From Phlebiopsis flavidoalba (Eukaryota > Basidiomycota > Agaricomycetes > Polyporales > Phanerochaetaceae): 64,000 bases of DNA. The stretch lies in the NCBI GenBank assembly GCA_035772785.1, contig JAOCPU010000015.1:496001-560000 (forward strand). Reading direction: 5' to 3'. Below the pieces are notes generated by a model. It did no database searches. It was given only the letters and a program-made list of their open reading frames with translations, and was not told the origin of the DNA. Numbering within the stretch: the first letter of the stretch is position 1; the number at the start of each line of letters is the position of its first letter. Both the position numbers and the translations under genes were made by a program. Below are positions 1-13,227 of the stretch, in pieces.

Positions 1-1008
1 TTGACTGTTTCTGCTGCCCAAGCACTCAAACACCGTCTGCTAACAGCCATCGTGATACCTACTCGCTTTGTCTATTTCCTGAACACCCACTCAAACCCCA
101 CAGTAAGCGAACTTTCGGAGTAATCACCTGTGACAGTGAGTCTGGTATCGTCCACCATGCTTTTACTGCCATGACTCTGACCTGCGCATCTTCTTGCCAG
201 GAATCGCACTAACTGGGGCTTATAGACCGCGCCGAACCCAGCTCGATCGTATTTTCTTACCCATGCTGGTCAGTTATTTCCTCTCTCTTTCACAACAAAT
301 AAATCGCTATCGTTTGAGGGTATGTCCGCGAATCCTGTTTTCTACGTGGGATCAGGTTTTTAATCTTTTTATTCTCCTACGGTCTGTCCTTGCATTAGGC
401 CCCAGGCTCGATTCTTCGGACCCCAGCTCGAGTCGCACTTCTTTTTGGGAGGATCGTGCTGACCCTCCGTGCGTCCGGTACCCCAGGCAACACCTGTCCT
501 CACCATCATCAACCCCTCCCGATGTCCGGTAGAGCGGAAACCACCCACTTGTTTGCGAAGGCGGCCGAGTGCGCAGACGACACTACTCCACCGCCTGAAC
601 AGAGTTGGGTATACGGCTACCTTGCTGACGTACGGTGCGATGTACTGGGTCGGAGATGCCTGATATTCCGGGACACAACGACGGATATGGGTTTGTGGAG
701 CTGTTCGACCCACCCTCTACACTGCAGACGGACGACGAAGGTCGCTTGAAAATCGCGTTTGAGGGACACAATGTTTACCCCCCTTCGGGACGGTCTTTGG
801 GTGGTGGACTTCGAGTTCTCTATTAAGTCGAGTATAAAATATCAGCGTGGTAATTTTGCAGCTTCTCAAATATTCGAACGATCCTGGCATTGCTTTATTG
901 TCTGCGTTTGACTTGCCTTCATCTCCGCGCGCAGAGATATGTACAATATCTAGTATAACATTCACATTTCATTTCACACCATCTACGTCATGCACAGAAT
1001 GAACGAAC
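1..1008. other. unresolved flank downstream of NF-X1 gene
   Basis: No gene can be named here. On the plus strand two adjoining frames between about 470 and 826 read like degraded coding sequence (pieces such as AMYWVGDA followed by MPDIPGHNDGYGFVELFDPP), which could be the 3' end of a gene entering from the left. No domain is recognised. The last 170 bases are AT-rich and look non-coding. Confidence 0.3.
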
Positions 1009-4000
1009 TCAAGGCTCATCCTCCCCCAGCTATCCGGTACACTCCCCAGCATTTGCTTGCACAGCCGGAGCGACAGCACGGCCGCAGGCGCGGGCGCTGG
1101 AGACGCGACTGGTCCCTCGGTCTCTGCGCCGTACTCGATGCACCGCCCATCATCCATTGCACGCGTTCTGGGCTCGGCGCCGGACTGGGCTGCGCCGACG
1201 ACGGGCGCGCACTGCGCGAACAATAGACGTTCCAACCGCGGCTTGCTTGCCCGCCGTCCTGGTTGTCGCAGCGGGATGTCGCAACAGTAACGCCGGAAGC
1301 GCGTGAGCAGGGCCGCGGCACTGGGCAGCTGGGCGACGGGCGCGCGACAGGTCGGCGAGTTTGCCGACGGGAGGAGGAGGGCGCGGTGGCGTTCTGGGCG
1401 ACGGTAGAGGAGAGCAGGGGCGAAGGGGGACGCGTGAGTCTATGCGTCGGAAGAAGCTGGACGCTCCGGTGGGGCTCGTGATCGACCATTTGGGTGTCCA
1501 TGGCGGTAGGTTGCCTGCGAGCTGATGGGTGTGTCGGTGTAGTGTTGTTGGAAATTATAAGTTAGAGACGCGGTGCACACTACACGACCTGTCGCGTCAC
1601 GATCACGTCGTGTACAAACTTGCGGCGAGGCTCAGGCATGTGCGGAAGGATCTGACTCTTCTTGCTGGACGAAATGAACCTGACATAATGTTCAGCTAAG
1701 AGTGCTATATATATGAACGTGATATGCACGTACTCAGCAAAAGTCTTCTCCACAAGCAAGCAAAAACTTGATATTGGCCCTGGCGAAATGCAACCACGTC
1801 GTCTGAATAGGCGACTAGGGTCGAACGACTTCTCGGGATTGATTCCCACGCCGTCCGCCAGAGCGTCTGGCATTTCCGCTTCGCAAGCGCGCAATCGTTC
1901 GAGCATTTCAGTGCTGCTGCGAACCCTCCGGACCGGCAGGTGTCACGGTGCTCCTTCCACACGGGACGACTTGGCAGATGCGTCCCGCAGGACAAGTGAT
2001 GGTGATCGGCTCGCGACAGGGCTCGGCCTCTGAGCAAGACGCGGGCGCTATGGCAGGGCAAGCGTACTCACGGGTGATTGCGCGGGGGAGACGATAAGAC
2101 CCTGCGCGTCTTGCCGCAGACGGCGTGGCATGGTCCGCATGGCGTCGCCGTGGCACAGGCCAAGGGCGGTCACAGTGGTCGGAACCCGCAGGCGAGAAGC
2201 CTAGTGTACAGGGTCAGTTACATACATGTGGAATCTGGGGGATGAGAGCGGGGCGCACTTTCCGCAGGTCGTGCCGCACGAGACGCGCTCCTGCGAGCAG
2301 CGCACATTATCGACCATCTTCTTGCCACACGCACAACTGTTTCGTCGTCAGCCACGCACACGGCGGGCACTTGGCGTCGGTCCTCCGTGGCACGCCTATA
2401 CATTGCGCCACCCGACATTGAGGTGTCCCACACGGCATCTCGCCGGTTGCACGGGTACGTGCAGCTCATGCGCGTGCCGCACGGGATCGGGCGGCTCGAG
2501 CACCGTGCGCTCCCGCACCAGCACACCAATCTCCTCAAACGAGCTCCGCACGACACGGCGCGGGCACGCGCCGCGGTAGGTCGCGCTCCTCGCATGCATG
2601 GTTCCCACACACTCAGAGTCTTCCCGCAGACAGAGATCGCACTCGTGCCAGCCCGCTTCACCGCCCCCAGCGCGTCCCTGCGATACGACTCAGCCCGAGG
2701 TCGGCCCTTTTTTCTTGTCACTTTGGCCTTTTGCACACACGAGCCGGCCCCCGAGCATCGAGGCGAAGGTGCGGACCAGCACTAGTCGGCCGGCACCTCA
2801 GCTGTCGCCCCAGCACGAGCGCCAATGCAAGGCAGCCCGCTCGCCATAAGAGAAAAACATCTCTTCGCCCTCTCACCGCGCATACAGAGGGGCGCTTGGT
2901 CCTCGTAATCAAACGGACCCCACTACGTCGTGATTGTCGCAACCACACTAGACAGGGGCGCACAATGGACGATAGAGCACGTGTGGACAAGGACCAAATG
3001 TGACACTTGGTTGCACAGAGAATGGCAGTACAGCACCCTCGAGTCGGTATCATGCTGTCAGATTCCGCAAAGTGGGAAAGCGTCTCAGTGCAGGCAGCAT
3101 TCTTATGTCAGTTTGGTGTTGGGAGGGAAGTCCCTAAGGGGCCAGAGGATGATTCCAAGGGTGCTCTTTGCCGCAGGGCAGGTTGTGACCAGGGCGGGTG
3201 ACCTTGGACACGGGCTGCGGGCCCGAGGGCGAAGCGGGACATGACAAGGGCCTTGTACAGTGATGAATACCACACATCAAATAGTCTGTTGCAGCACAGA
3301 AGTATGTTAGAAATCATTTCAAGACCAATGTTAATACGCTCCAACTTAAACGGTCACATTTATTCTCACATTCAAATCTCCCGGGCACACCGCCTGCTCT
3401 TGACTAATTATCCAAAATGAGCGATGTTCTTACTCAACGCTTCCCCCACAGGCTAAAGCTCGCGTCTGCCTCCTCTCGGCCGCACGAACACCTTCCGCCG
3501 ACAATCCGGTCAAACATGACAAGGGATGGGCACTCTCTGGTCCATCGTGGGCAATATGGTCCTCCGAACGGTACATGATTTGCCAACACACCCAAATTCT
3601 CTTCCCCACAGACCCTCTGCCGCACGTACGGGTCTCGAGGATGATGACACCAGGCGCGGGTGGGGGGGCCGAGATTATCGAGAAGCGGAACGACAGCACC
3701 TGCTAACGTCGAGCAAATAGAAAGGCTGATGGATATCGCTTCATATCTGCGCCCTAACGGGGACATGGTCTGGGGGTGACCAGGACAGAGGGACACGGCG
3801 CATAGTCACGCTACTGTCCCGGTTTCTGCACTGCCACGGTATTGGCGCCTCAATTGAATGAGGCCTGTCGAGACGCTCGTGTGGGCTTAGGCCGCTGAAG
3901 TCGGGCACTATGGAATCAGCAAGACGCCCCACCCTATTTCTGCGAACGTCTCAGACGTGTTTTGAGGGCCCCCGCCCCCATATACCCAGATATTGGATCT

Positions 4001-4649
4001 CACCAGTACCGATGCGGGGACCACTGCCGCTTGGACTGACACCCCGACATCTCCACTCTCCCTTCCTCTCCTCGCCTCTCGCGCGCCACGCAGCCTCGAT
4101 ATTCTTCACTTGAATCTTGGATGCCCACGAGGGATACCACTGAGATGGAACGTCGTCTCCAGTCAGCAGCTGGGCCGTCTCGACCCGCGCGCGCGGCGTA
4201 CTTTGGCAGTCTCTACGTCGTCGCTCGCGGCCGAAAACGGCATGAGCGGCGAGCACGACCACACGGGACTGCGCGGGTGAATAGGCGCAAGCAAATGAGG
4301 CAGTCCGGGTATGGCGCGACGGACTGAGCTCGCGGATGAGCGCGGGACCGTGAGGTCGTCCGCCTTCGGCAGTATGGCCGTAGCGCGCCGACGCGGGGGA
4401 CGTCGTCGCTCGAGTTGCGCCGCGACTCTGTGCTGGGTCGAGTGAGGCCGCCGTCGAAACTATGGGGTGCGCGACGTCTGCCGCCGGGGTCGTTGGCCGA
4501 ATTCGGTTGACTTCTGGCTCGCTGGGCGTGTCGCCGAGCCGTCGCCGTTTGCCTGGGGATTTGCGGGGTTCGGACTGCGCTGGCCAGCTTTTCGATGCTC
4601 TTGCACTTTCCCATCCTTCCCCTGCTTGCCCCCTATGACCTATGTCCAC
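1009..4649 (-). CDS. NF-X1-type zinc finger transcription regulator (FAP1/NFX1 family)
   Basis: Probable nuclear regulator of the NF-X1/FAP1/shuttle-craft family, which combines a RING-like finger, repeated NF-X1 cysteine fingers and a C-terminal R3H nucleic-acid-binding domain. Reading leftwards, a RING-like finger lies near 4300-4040 (PYPDCLICL, then WRARGEERKGEWRC). Cysteine-rich NF-X1 segments lie at about 3680-3430 and 2740-2230. Then come ITITCPAGRICQVVPCG (near 2010), LKCSNDCALAKR (near 1905), VEKTFAE (near 1750) and KSQILPHMPEPRRKFVHDV (near 1640). The R3H-type DTQMVDHEPHRSVQLL lies near 1480. The protein ends in a VPDSW-type tail; the stop at 1009-1011 is reached if a run of five G is read as three. 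The start at 4649 is a guess. The frame breaks many times, by introns and by small indels. Confidence 0.82.
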
Positions 4650-7010
4650 TTATTACCAAATACCCTGGCCCTCCTTCGAGCTACCCTCCTGTATTCCTTC
4701 TCGTATCGTGGGGACCGAAAAAATTATGTCTTCTTGCGATTGTTGGTCACTTCACGGGAGATCCGTTTGAATGACCGTCTGCAGGCTAGCAGCGTGAGTG
4801 AAATTCAGCGATTGCTGGCGTTTCCATGCCGAGTGAGGAGTGTACGTCGCTGTCGAACGCGCGTAGGGCTTTGAACCCTTGTCGGGGTGTGTTGTGTTCG
4901 TGGGGTGCGGACAGTGAAGTCCATCCTATCCCGATTCCAGAGGGGTGCTTGTGTGTAGTTGCTCCCGGCTTTGTCTAATCTGAACGCATTAAGGGAACTA
5001 TGAGAGGTGAGGGGTGGAGGCAAAAAGTGCTGTTCGTTGGCCGTACCGACGGGCTGAAGTTGATCTTGCCGCAGTCGAGTCCAACGGCACTGTTTCTTGC
5101 GCTCAAAAAATAGTGAATGTTCGAGGGACGTGTTAGCGGTGTAGCTGTGATTATGAAGAGTCTTATGGGTTACGGTAGAAGCTTCAAAGCGAGTTTTGGT
5201 GTGCTGACAGAGTAAGAAACCTCAAATGAAACACGCGTTCCGGGCGGCGACCATTGCCTCATCTTATCCTAAGCATGATGGCGAATTAGGAAAGTCAAAG
5301 GCTTGGTGGCGCTTTGATTACCATAGCATCGCGCTCGGAAGCAATTGCCATTTTGTGTGTGGAGCGCACTTGTGTGGGTCCGCTTTGGGTCTTCAACTTT
5401 CCCTCGATCCATAAAGTACCATGACCATTCACGGGCTTGTCATTTATTGGTATGCCCATAAACAAATGTAACCCGGTGCTACCCTTTATGGTAAACAGTT
5501 GAACGATATTGGTGATATAACGCCAAGAATAAATACAAGCCTGAGATCGTGGTGCAATTATAAGGCTTAGATGGACCAATGCGCCGTGATACTTGCCAGT
5601 CGTATCAGTGGATGACAGTTCCATACTTTGTGCGATGCCAGGTCGAGATCGACCTTGTCAAACACAGCAAAGAGTCGGATGGTAGAAGAAAGCGTGGCGG
5701 AAGGTTAACAGCTTTCTGCTCCAAGAGAACCGTCTCACCATACCGGGCGCTTCCTCGTCCGAAGACTATTAAACCGCCTGTGATGTTTCCAACTGATCGT
5801 CTTATGATAACCAAACCCACGTCGTCTCTTCATTTCCGCTCCTACGTGTCTTTTCTTTCTTCTTCCCTTCTACACAAAGCGCAAAGAACAGCCCGTCGCA
5901 AAGTGGGGGGGGTTGCACCTTACAGGGGGGAGCAGGCCCCCGGAGAAACGCGAGCGTCCCCCGGTTTTTACCTCCTCCCATCGCACGAGGCCTGTTCCTT
6001 TCCGTTCTTTCGCAGAGCCATAAGCGGCCACAGGCCCCCTTCCCCTCCTAGTTTTACAATCCCCTTTGGATTTCGGTCACCTTCTCCATCCAGACTCCTT
6101 TTTTTGTACTTGGTAAGGCTCCCGCAGGTTTGTTATCACTCGCGCTTACTTATTGCACAAGCTCATCTACACACAGCATTTTCAACCCAAGACGCCTCTG
6201 CGAAGCGCCTGCCCATCACGTCACTGCGCCCGTATACTGCGAAACCCTTTCGTTCACAACCAGTGAGTCAAACCAAGTTTGTTTTGCTCATGACTCGCTT
6301 TGAACGATGTGCATAGCTCTGCAAAGTCACCTGCAAACGCCACGTCATGCAACTCACGCTACCATACCGAATCTTCTCTTTGTGCTCCTGCCTCGCGCTG
6401 TTGGCTCGAGAGCTGCAGTGATAAGAGGTGTAACCGACGAGTCGCAAGTCTGGCAACGAAGGCCTCGCCGCAAGATTCGTTGCGCATCCGTAGATGCGGG
6501 AAGATGCGACCATGTCGTCGCCGCTGAACACGAGCACGAGCACCTCACTAACATCTTTTTACGACCCCTTATGCTTTTCAAGGACCTTGTTTTAATTCTA
6601 CACTTAGACTATAATGCGTTTGCATTTGCACACACTATATTCCACATGATGCTTTAGTACATGTTAGTGAACAAAAGGACATATTTATGTTGGACTTTTT
6701 TCCCTCTTCACGGACACCTCCTAGTGCTGTACCCACGAACTCTTACCTTCGGACATTCGCGTCGTTTTATGCGACTTAACATTGTGACGCCAGTATTTAC
6801 GTTTCGCATCTACGATTGCACGAATCAAAAGCATGTACCTCTATCCACCTTTGTATGTAACCCCGTTTGCCTGGCGATCCTCGAGATCGACGACCCTGAC
6901 CCGCCCTGCGTGCCCAGCCAGAGGTGCATCAGATTAGATAAGATGGAGGTGTGTGCGTTTATGCTTTGGGACATTTGGCTGAGGTGGCGTGCTACATCCT
7001 CAGACCTTGT
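4650..7010. other. intergenic region upstream of NF-X1 gene
   Basis: No gene is supported. The first few hundred bases should include the promoter of the leftward NF-X1 gene. A 245-codon plus-strand reading frame (5579-6316) is open, but it is pyrimidine-rich with runs of CTT/TTC, has no recognisable domain and looks like non-coding sequence. Confidence 0.4.
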
Positions 7011-7028
7011 CCACCACCACCACCACCA
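7011..7028. repeat. short (CCA)n microsatellite
   Basis: Six tandem units of CCA, the last imperfect. It falls in a stretch without a supported gene; on the plus strand it would encode a short histidine run. Confidence 0.8.
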
Positions 7029-9416
7029 ACGCGGTCTTTGACCTCTCACGTTCAACCTACTCCGGGCTGGCATGGAACCTATCTTTCTGGCAGACATACC
7101 CCAGACGAGCCCGAAACAAGCCGCAGCGCAGAGACGATCCGACACCCAGCTGCCCACAAATACACATCGCAGCAATGAGCCTCCTCAGTCCGCCCCGACT
7201 CGCCTCACCTCTCGCCGCCCGCCTCGCCGCGCAGCTCATGGAACCCATCGCCTCACCTCGAGCCCGTCGAGCGAGTCCGTCTCGTCGCTCCCTCGGTATC
7301 CTCGTCGCTTAATTCCTCTTCTCTTCTGCGCCCCGGGAGCCCGCCCCCACAACAGGTCTTGATGCGCGTGGTCGTTTGTCATTCACGCACACGGATAAGC
7401 TCGGCGACAGTAGCCTCATCATCCCCTCACCAGATTAAACGCGCGCTGCCTGCTGCGTGCGCCGCCCGACGCCGTTTTTGGCCATACGCTTGGGGACGTT
7501 TCCGCTTGTTTGATAGGCTCGTCGTTCGGGCCACGTGGGCGCCGATGCGGAGGGCGTCGCGCGCAGGGTGTTTTTGGCGGGGGGTGACGTAGATATGGGA
7601 GGGAATGGTCGGAGGACTGTTGTGGATTCGGAGGCGATTGTGTGGAGGGAGTACATCGAAGGGGGAAACCAGTTGTGCAAGAGTCATACAGGGTCCTCGA
7701 CGGAATTGGATCGAGGCATCGTGACGACGCGCATGGCCTGGAGACAGCATGAGCCGAGTAGGAATCTTTAGAGATATCTGCTCAATGGCAAGATTATGGG
7801 CCCATTGCATGACGTGAGTAGTTACGTCTATTTAAAGCCGAAAGGCTTATTCATGTTTCGATGGCTAGGTCGAGCAGCTGTTACGAGCTGTACTCCAGAT
7901 TGTACACGGTCCGTTCCTAGGCAGTGCACTCGATATTGATCCATGAGCCACAGACACCCCAAGAGCATTACTTGGCCACCTAATTATCCCTCATCTGCCA
8001 CATACAAGCCAACTGATCCCCCACACACACCGCATTAGTCCTTGATTCCGCAAATCGCTAAGTGACACACGACTTATACACAATACCTGTGACCTAGCGT
8101 GACATCACTAACCACCCATTCCGTAGAAACTCACGCCTTCAGAACCACGCTACCGCTTCATAACGAAGAACTCAGCACAGATCACACACATCCCCTTATT
8201 GACTTCTTACCGAAGCACACAACCTAGCACATCCCGTCGGCGCGACCCCTTGCACCACCACTCTCCATACTCCAGGCGGCCCTCCCGTGCACGAGAACCC
8301 ACAACTCACTTCACGCATCCGGACACACCATTTGACACAACCCCAAGCTTCGCACCAGTCCCGCCCCACTACTTCCGCTACGCGCCCTTCGGCACGGCGC
8401 GGCCCTAACTCCACAGCCCCGGACACCCTCGCCGCGCTTACCACACGCGAGGGCCTGCCGACACGCTTTCCTGCGCTTGGCACGTCGATATAGTCGAGCG
8501 CGCCGTGCGTGTCGGGTTGCTCGCGCGGGCCCGCGCGCCGCACGAGGGTCCGCACACGCGCGGTTTACCACAGGCAGCCACCGCGCACGGCGCAGGCGGG
8601 GCTGGGACAAGCGCGCGCTGGGAGGCTGGAGCGTGGTGATGGGTGCGCTCGCGACGGGACGTCGCGCGGACGCGCTGCGCGCGCGGAGCGTACTGGGCCG
8701 TGCGCCGCGAGACGATCACGGCTTCCGCTGGGGCCGCGCCCGCGGGTATCGCCCGTCTGCTCTGCTGCGCGCAGCCCAGCGAGGACGAAGGGGAGCATGA
8801 GAGCACGGAGGGCAGGCATGCAGACAGAAGCATGGGGAGGGTCAGGCGGTAACTTCGGACCCTCTTCACCTCCGTCGCTCATCGCGTTTTCACGCTTGGT
8901 CGTTGTTTGGTCCCGGGGGCGTGTAACGGCGCCGCGGGCTTGCCGAGGGCTGTTTCGCCTGCGGGCTCAGATTCAGGTATGTTTGGCGTCGGTCGTCGGA
9001 TGGGCGGTTGTAGGACCGTGTCGGTGCGTTTTGTGCTGGAGTAGGAGTGGGGAATCGTGCTCTCGCGGGCGTGTAAGGGATGTTGTGTTCAATTTGCGGA
9101 ACTCTGGAACTCTGAAAGTCATATTGTTGTAGTTGTTGTATTCATTTATCTGGATCTGTATATTATCTACATTGGAGTCATGTGGTGCTACCGTCGGTAT
9201 CGCCCCGCCCCGCGGGTGTCAAAGATCCTACTTGGACGAGAATTTTGACTATTTCACGAAGGTTATGAGCCAAGGTACAAGGAGAAAGAATGGGTGGCCG
9301 ACCTTGGTTGGCCTTATCCTTGATCAAAGAATCGATGCCCTCTTCGACCAGCTCATCCAGCCCAATCCGCTCGTAATCAATTCCTCAACACGGCCAACTT
9401 GCCCTTCGCAAGCGCA
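7029..9416. other. GC-rich block without a recognisable gene
   Basis: This holds two CpG-rich stretches (about 7170-7560 and 8380-8830) separated by AT-richer DNA. Long open frames occur on both strands in the GC-rich parts, as expected from composition alone, and none carries a motif I know. A plus-strand frame from 7174 begins MSLLSPPRLASPLAARLAAQ and could be an arginine/serine-rich leader, but nothing downstream supports a gene. Confidence 0.35.
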
Positions 9417-9857
9417 CTAAAAAACCACCTCCGCATGGTCCCCACAATACGCCATCGCACCCACCAGGGCACCTCTTTGAACATCAACGTGGTTCAATCC
9501 ACCTGCGCCGGTCTCCCCACAGCGCGAGCGTGACCACGCGCCCGCGGGGACGCACACCGCCGCGATTGGCAACGTCGAGTGCAGCCCTGCGATCCTCCGC
9601 GCACCTCGAACACGAACTCGGTGCCCGCGCCCGTCCGTCGCAGGCGCTGCACGAGCGGCGGGGACGTCCTCCATGTGCGCGGGTCGAACACGCTTGAGGG
9701 CGACCGAGGGAACGCGCTGATTTTTTTTTTTGGGGCAGGGCGCGCGAGCGGGCGTGGGGCGAGGGTTGTGGAGACGGCGACGATAGGACGTCACAGGGCA
9801 CCCTTCGGTGCACTGAGAGGGCGTGAGGATATCATAGACACGCGAAGCTGAACACAC
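9417..9857 (-). CDS. hypothetical protein, weakly supported
   Basis: I do not recognise this. An uninterrupted 146-codon minus-strand frame covers the interval. Mixing it with neighbouring frames gives protein-like text (FDPRTWRTSPPLVQRL, then AGTEFVFEVRGG, then RGRVVTLALWGDRR), suggesting one small gene broken by indels. A run of 12 T at 9721-9732 sits just upstream of that text and resembles the homopolymer that breaks the VIT-vWA gene at 54975. The local GC content is high, so an open frame is not strong evidence on its own. Confidence 0.22.
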   Translation of the reverse strand: MCSASRVYDILTPSQCTEGCPVTSYRRRLHNPRPTPARAPCPKKKNQRVPSVALKRVRPAHMEDVPAARAAPATDGRGHRVRVRGARRIAGLHSTLPIAAVCVPAGAWSRSRCGETGAGGLNHVDVQRGALVGAMAYCGDHAEVVF

Positions 9858-12800
9858 GGCGGGGAACTTGTGTACCAGCAGAATTTGGTACGAGGATCTA
9901 ATGAGCCCGATCTAGGGCCCTTGTTAGCAGAAACAATCTGGTTGGATGTTTGGTGCGTACGGGCCTGCGCCTGTGATGAGGCAGTTCTCACGTGTCCTTT
10001 GAAGCCGGATAGCTTCACCGGCATGCCATGCGACGGCAAGGGGCTCGATTAATGCGCCTGTTTTCGACTACATTTTTACAACGTCAAGTTCCAAGAAGAA
10101 TCGAGAGCAGGGGAAAACGCACGCGATGTACCAAGCGGGAGAGGGTACACAAGCTCGGCCGCGACAGAAACGTACTCCGCAAGGCCACCGTCGCGGTCTG
10201 AGTAGCCCTGTGCACATGCTATCATCGCCCAGCCCCGAGCGAAAGATAGTGGGCACGCACGAGATAGACATTGTGCGGGCATACATTGTGCTCACCCCCG
10301 GATGCACTGAACGCATCGCTCAAATCCCGTCTTCTCGCAAGATATCATCGGATTTCTAGCAGTGTGTGAATGGTGGGAATAAGCTCCAGGTGTAACGAAG
10401 ATAGTTACACGCATGCGCCCTGCCCGACGGGATACCACCACGGATTGACACCGCTGCCCAGCTCGACGATGGTCCCAGAGAACCTTCATCCCCACCACTG
10501 AGATAAATAATGGTGTAGGGACGATGTTGCGGACGATACCTACTCGTGGCCGAAGAAAGTGGGGGGAAGGCATCCCCTGTGATGCCCGGTATGCCTCCCC
10601 TTATACGCATACAAGTCAGAACCGCAGACTGAAAGAATGTCATCAGATTTTGACTACGGCTGTAAATTATTGTATCGTTACTCACTCCCCGCACCTGAGA
10701 ATGTGGCGTCGCTATCAGATGTGACATGCGCCAGTGGTGGTGGTCAATGTTCAAGACCCAAGACGCCCACTCACCACGCCAGCCCCCCTATATCGGTGCG
10801 CCTGTGTCATTGAGACGTGCGTCCGATTCGAAGCGGTATGTAGAATATGAGTCATACTGACTTTCAATTTGACCTCGCCTGGTTTAAACCTCAGGCTCGG
10901 GGTACTTCTTCAATGCGTATGTCGCCTGGACCATAATAGCGCGCCGCACGCATCTCGGTAGTTAACAGGACCGTAGTAGCACGGGGAAAAAGAGGAGGTG
11001 CCACCCGTGTATGCTATCGGTCTGGCTTTAAATCCTGTGAGAAGAACAGTCAGCTGACCTCGTGGGGGCGTGTGGCCATGTCCGATAGTTTAGGTATATC
11101 GAGAACCGTAGCGAGAGTTTCGATTGATTCCACGGAAAGAAGTGTATATTCCCAGAAACGAGAGGCACTGGGACTGCCTATTTCAAGTACAAAAGGGATC
11201 AATGCGTGCAAGACGGGTGGGAGCAAAAAAAGAGCTTTGAGAATGCCAACCCGGGCTTGGACTATGAGATCACTGGCTAGACGATCCGCATTTACTGTTT
11301 AAGTCCATTGTTATTGGACCTACCCTCAGCCCTCCAGAGCGGTTTAAACACGGGATTTCGCGTGCGAGGTCGAACCTGGAACCTATATGTGTGTCGGTCC
11401 TGGGCTGTCGCCAGTCTTATGGCTCAGCGAGGACCATCTATCGCGTATGAAGCCAATTGGAGGCAGATTGTGCATCTGGCACGGCACCACTACTGCTCCC
11501 CACACACCCACAAGCGACGCTACTACTCACCTCATGTGCGAGAGGTTCACCGTGCTTGCCCTGACCGGATGAGACGATCAACACAATCGGATCGCTTCTA
11601 AGCTCTGCTACACAAATCCTCATGGCAGAGCCGATCCTGTAACCACCACCGCCCTCCGACAGATCTTCGCCATCGCCGAGGACGTGTGAGCTGGTCGCCT
11701 ATCCACGACCCATGAAAAGCCAGACACGCGGACGCAAATGCTGACCCATTCAGTCAGTTTTTCACTGTTTGAAGCAGAAACGCGTCGATCTCGTGCAGCT
11801 TTGCAGAGACGGATTTGTCTCGCAAGACAACACAGCAATGAAGGGCTGTGCATGAGAGATGGAGGACGTGTAAATCATATCCCAGTCCCTTCGTGTGCAG
11901 AATGAGCAATAAAGCCTCGAGAAGAAGTGAAAACGTGCCTTCAGAGTCAACCGAGCTGCGACGCCGCCGCTCATTCAAAAGAGTGACGGGGACGTAGGCG
12001 CTCACGCGCGTGGAGCGGGTGCATTATTACGTGACGTAACGCGTATGTAAACTGTAACGCGCATCGACGGGTGCTCGCCGTTCGGTATACTTTCAGACGG
12101 TCTGTTCAGCTAGCACCTGACTGGCACGACACACGACGGCGCGGGAAATACGGAGTGAGTCGACTCTGTCCTATGGTGTATTATCCCAGCTTCTAAAAAC
12201 GTTTGTCCTCGGCTCCCAGCTTGCAAACCATTCTTTCCAGCGTCGTCTCCTCGACCTTCGGAGCGATTTGAAACTTGGATTCCGTGACGGTCTTCCGGCC
12301 AACATGCATTATGGGAAGGTATCTATACACGCACATATCAGTGTGCAGAGTAGTGCGCGCCAACACTGACATAACCTTAGTCGTCTGTTGGGTTTTTCTT
12401 CTCGTCAATCTACCATCTCAGAGAAGCATAGCCTTGTGTCCGGATATACAAAGGCGTGAGACCAGCGATAAGCGCCCGCACACGAAAGAGCGCACTACGA
12501 GGGATGGTTAGGAGATCGAGTCTCTCTTTCATTGCCGCCAACACCATCATGTTTTTCGACGACTTTCTCTCGTCCAATGGTGCTGGGAAGAACCCGGCCT
12601 CTCATCTCACTGGAAGGACACGCATATTTCTTCCCACCACCATCCGCGATTGGGCCATGTAGCGACAAGTCCAAGAGAGATTTCAGCCGGACCCTACCAA
12701 CTGTTCCTAGAGAGAACGAACAAGACTGGGTGATGACTGCTTAGCACACAGGACAGCAGAGGTTTGTGAGATCGAATCTTTCACCATGTAAACCCCCTCA

Positions 12801-13227
12801 TCCAACTTGCTGAGCGACAATATACATCAGAGCACTCGACTACGCACTGGTTCAAATCTAGGGCAGCAATGACTATCATTTGAAGAACCTTACACCCACA
12901 CTCTGTTCCCCGACCCTCCACTTTGGACCACCCCGGTGTGGAAGTAACGGCCAGAGCCGTCGCAGCCGGCAATGATATAATCAAGAACAGGAGTTTGTAG
13001 TTATCCTCATTGGAACTGGTTTCTCGCCCTTGCTGACGGCAGCATCAACGCACTTCCTAAACGAGCGAGCTTGGGACCGATTCGGAGTCGCAGAAAGTCT
13101 GACGAAGCTGTCAGGGTGGGTGATGACGTTGCTAAAACAAAGGTCAGTTATACATTTTTCAGATCGAAAGTATTATCATCTGATGATACGAGTTTAAAGA
13201 GCGCACTTAGTACAGTAGTTCACCAAA
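9858..13227. other. intergenic region with no recognised gene
   Basis: About 3.4 kb in which I see no conserved coding text on either strand. Only short open frames occur, and none connects to its neighbours through plausible splice sites. The last few hundred bases are AT-rich and lead into the HET-type gene, whose start codon has the context caccaaaATGG. Confidence 0.4.

Noticed and set aside
5579..6316. A 245-codon plus-strand open frame
   Set aside because: Pyrimidine-rich sequence without any motif, hydrophobic pattern or splice context; more like an intergenic region than a gene.
8509..9132. A 207-codon plus-strand frame
   Set aside because: Arginine-rich translation of a CpG-rich block with equally long frames on the other strand; compositional artefact is likelier.
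12850..12875. TGGTTCAAATCTAGG resembling a tRNA B box
   Set aside because: No matching A box, acceptor stem pairing or cloverleaf could be drawn around it.
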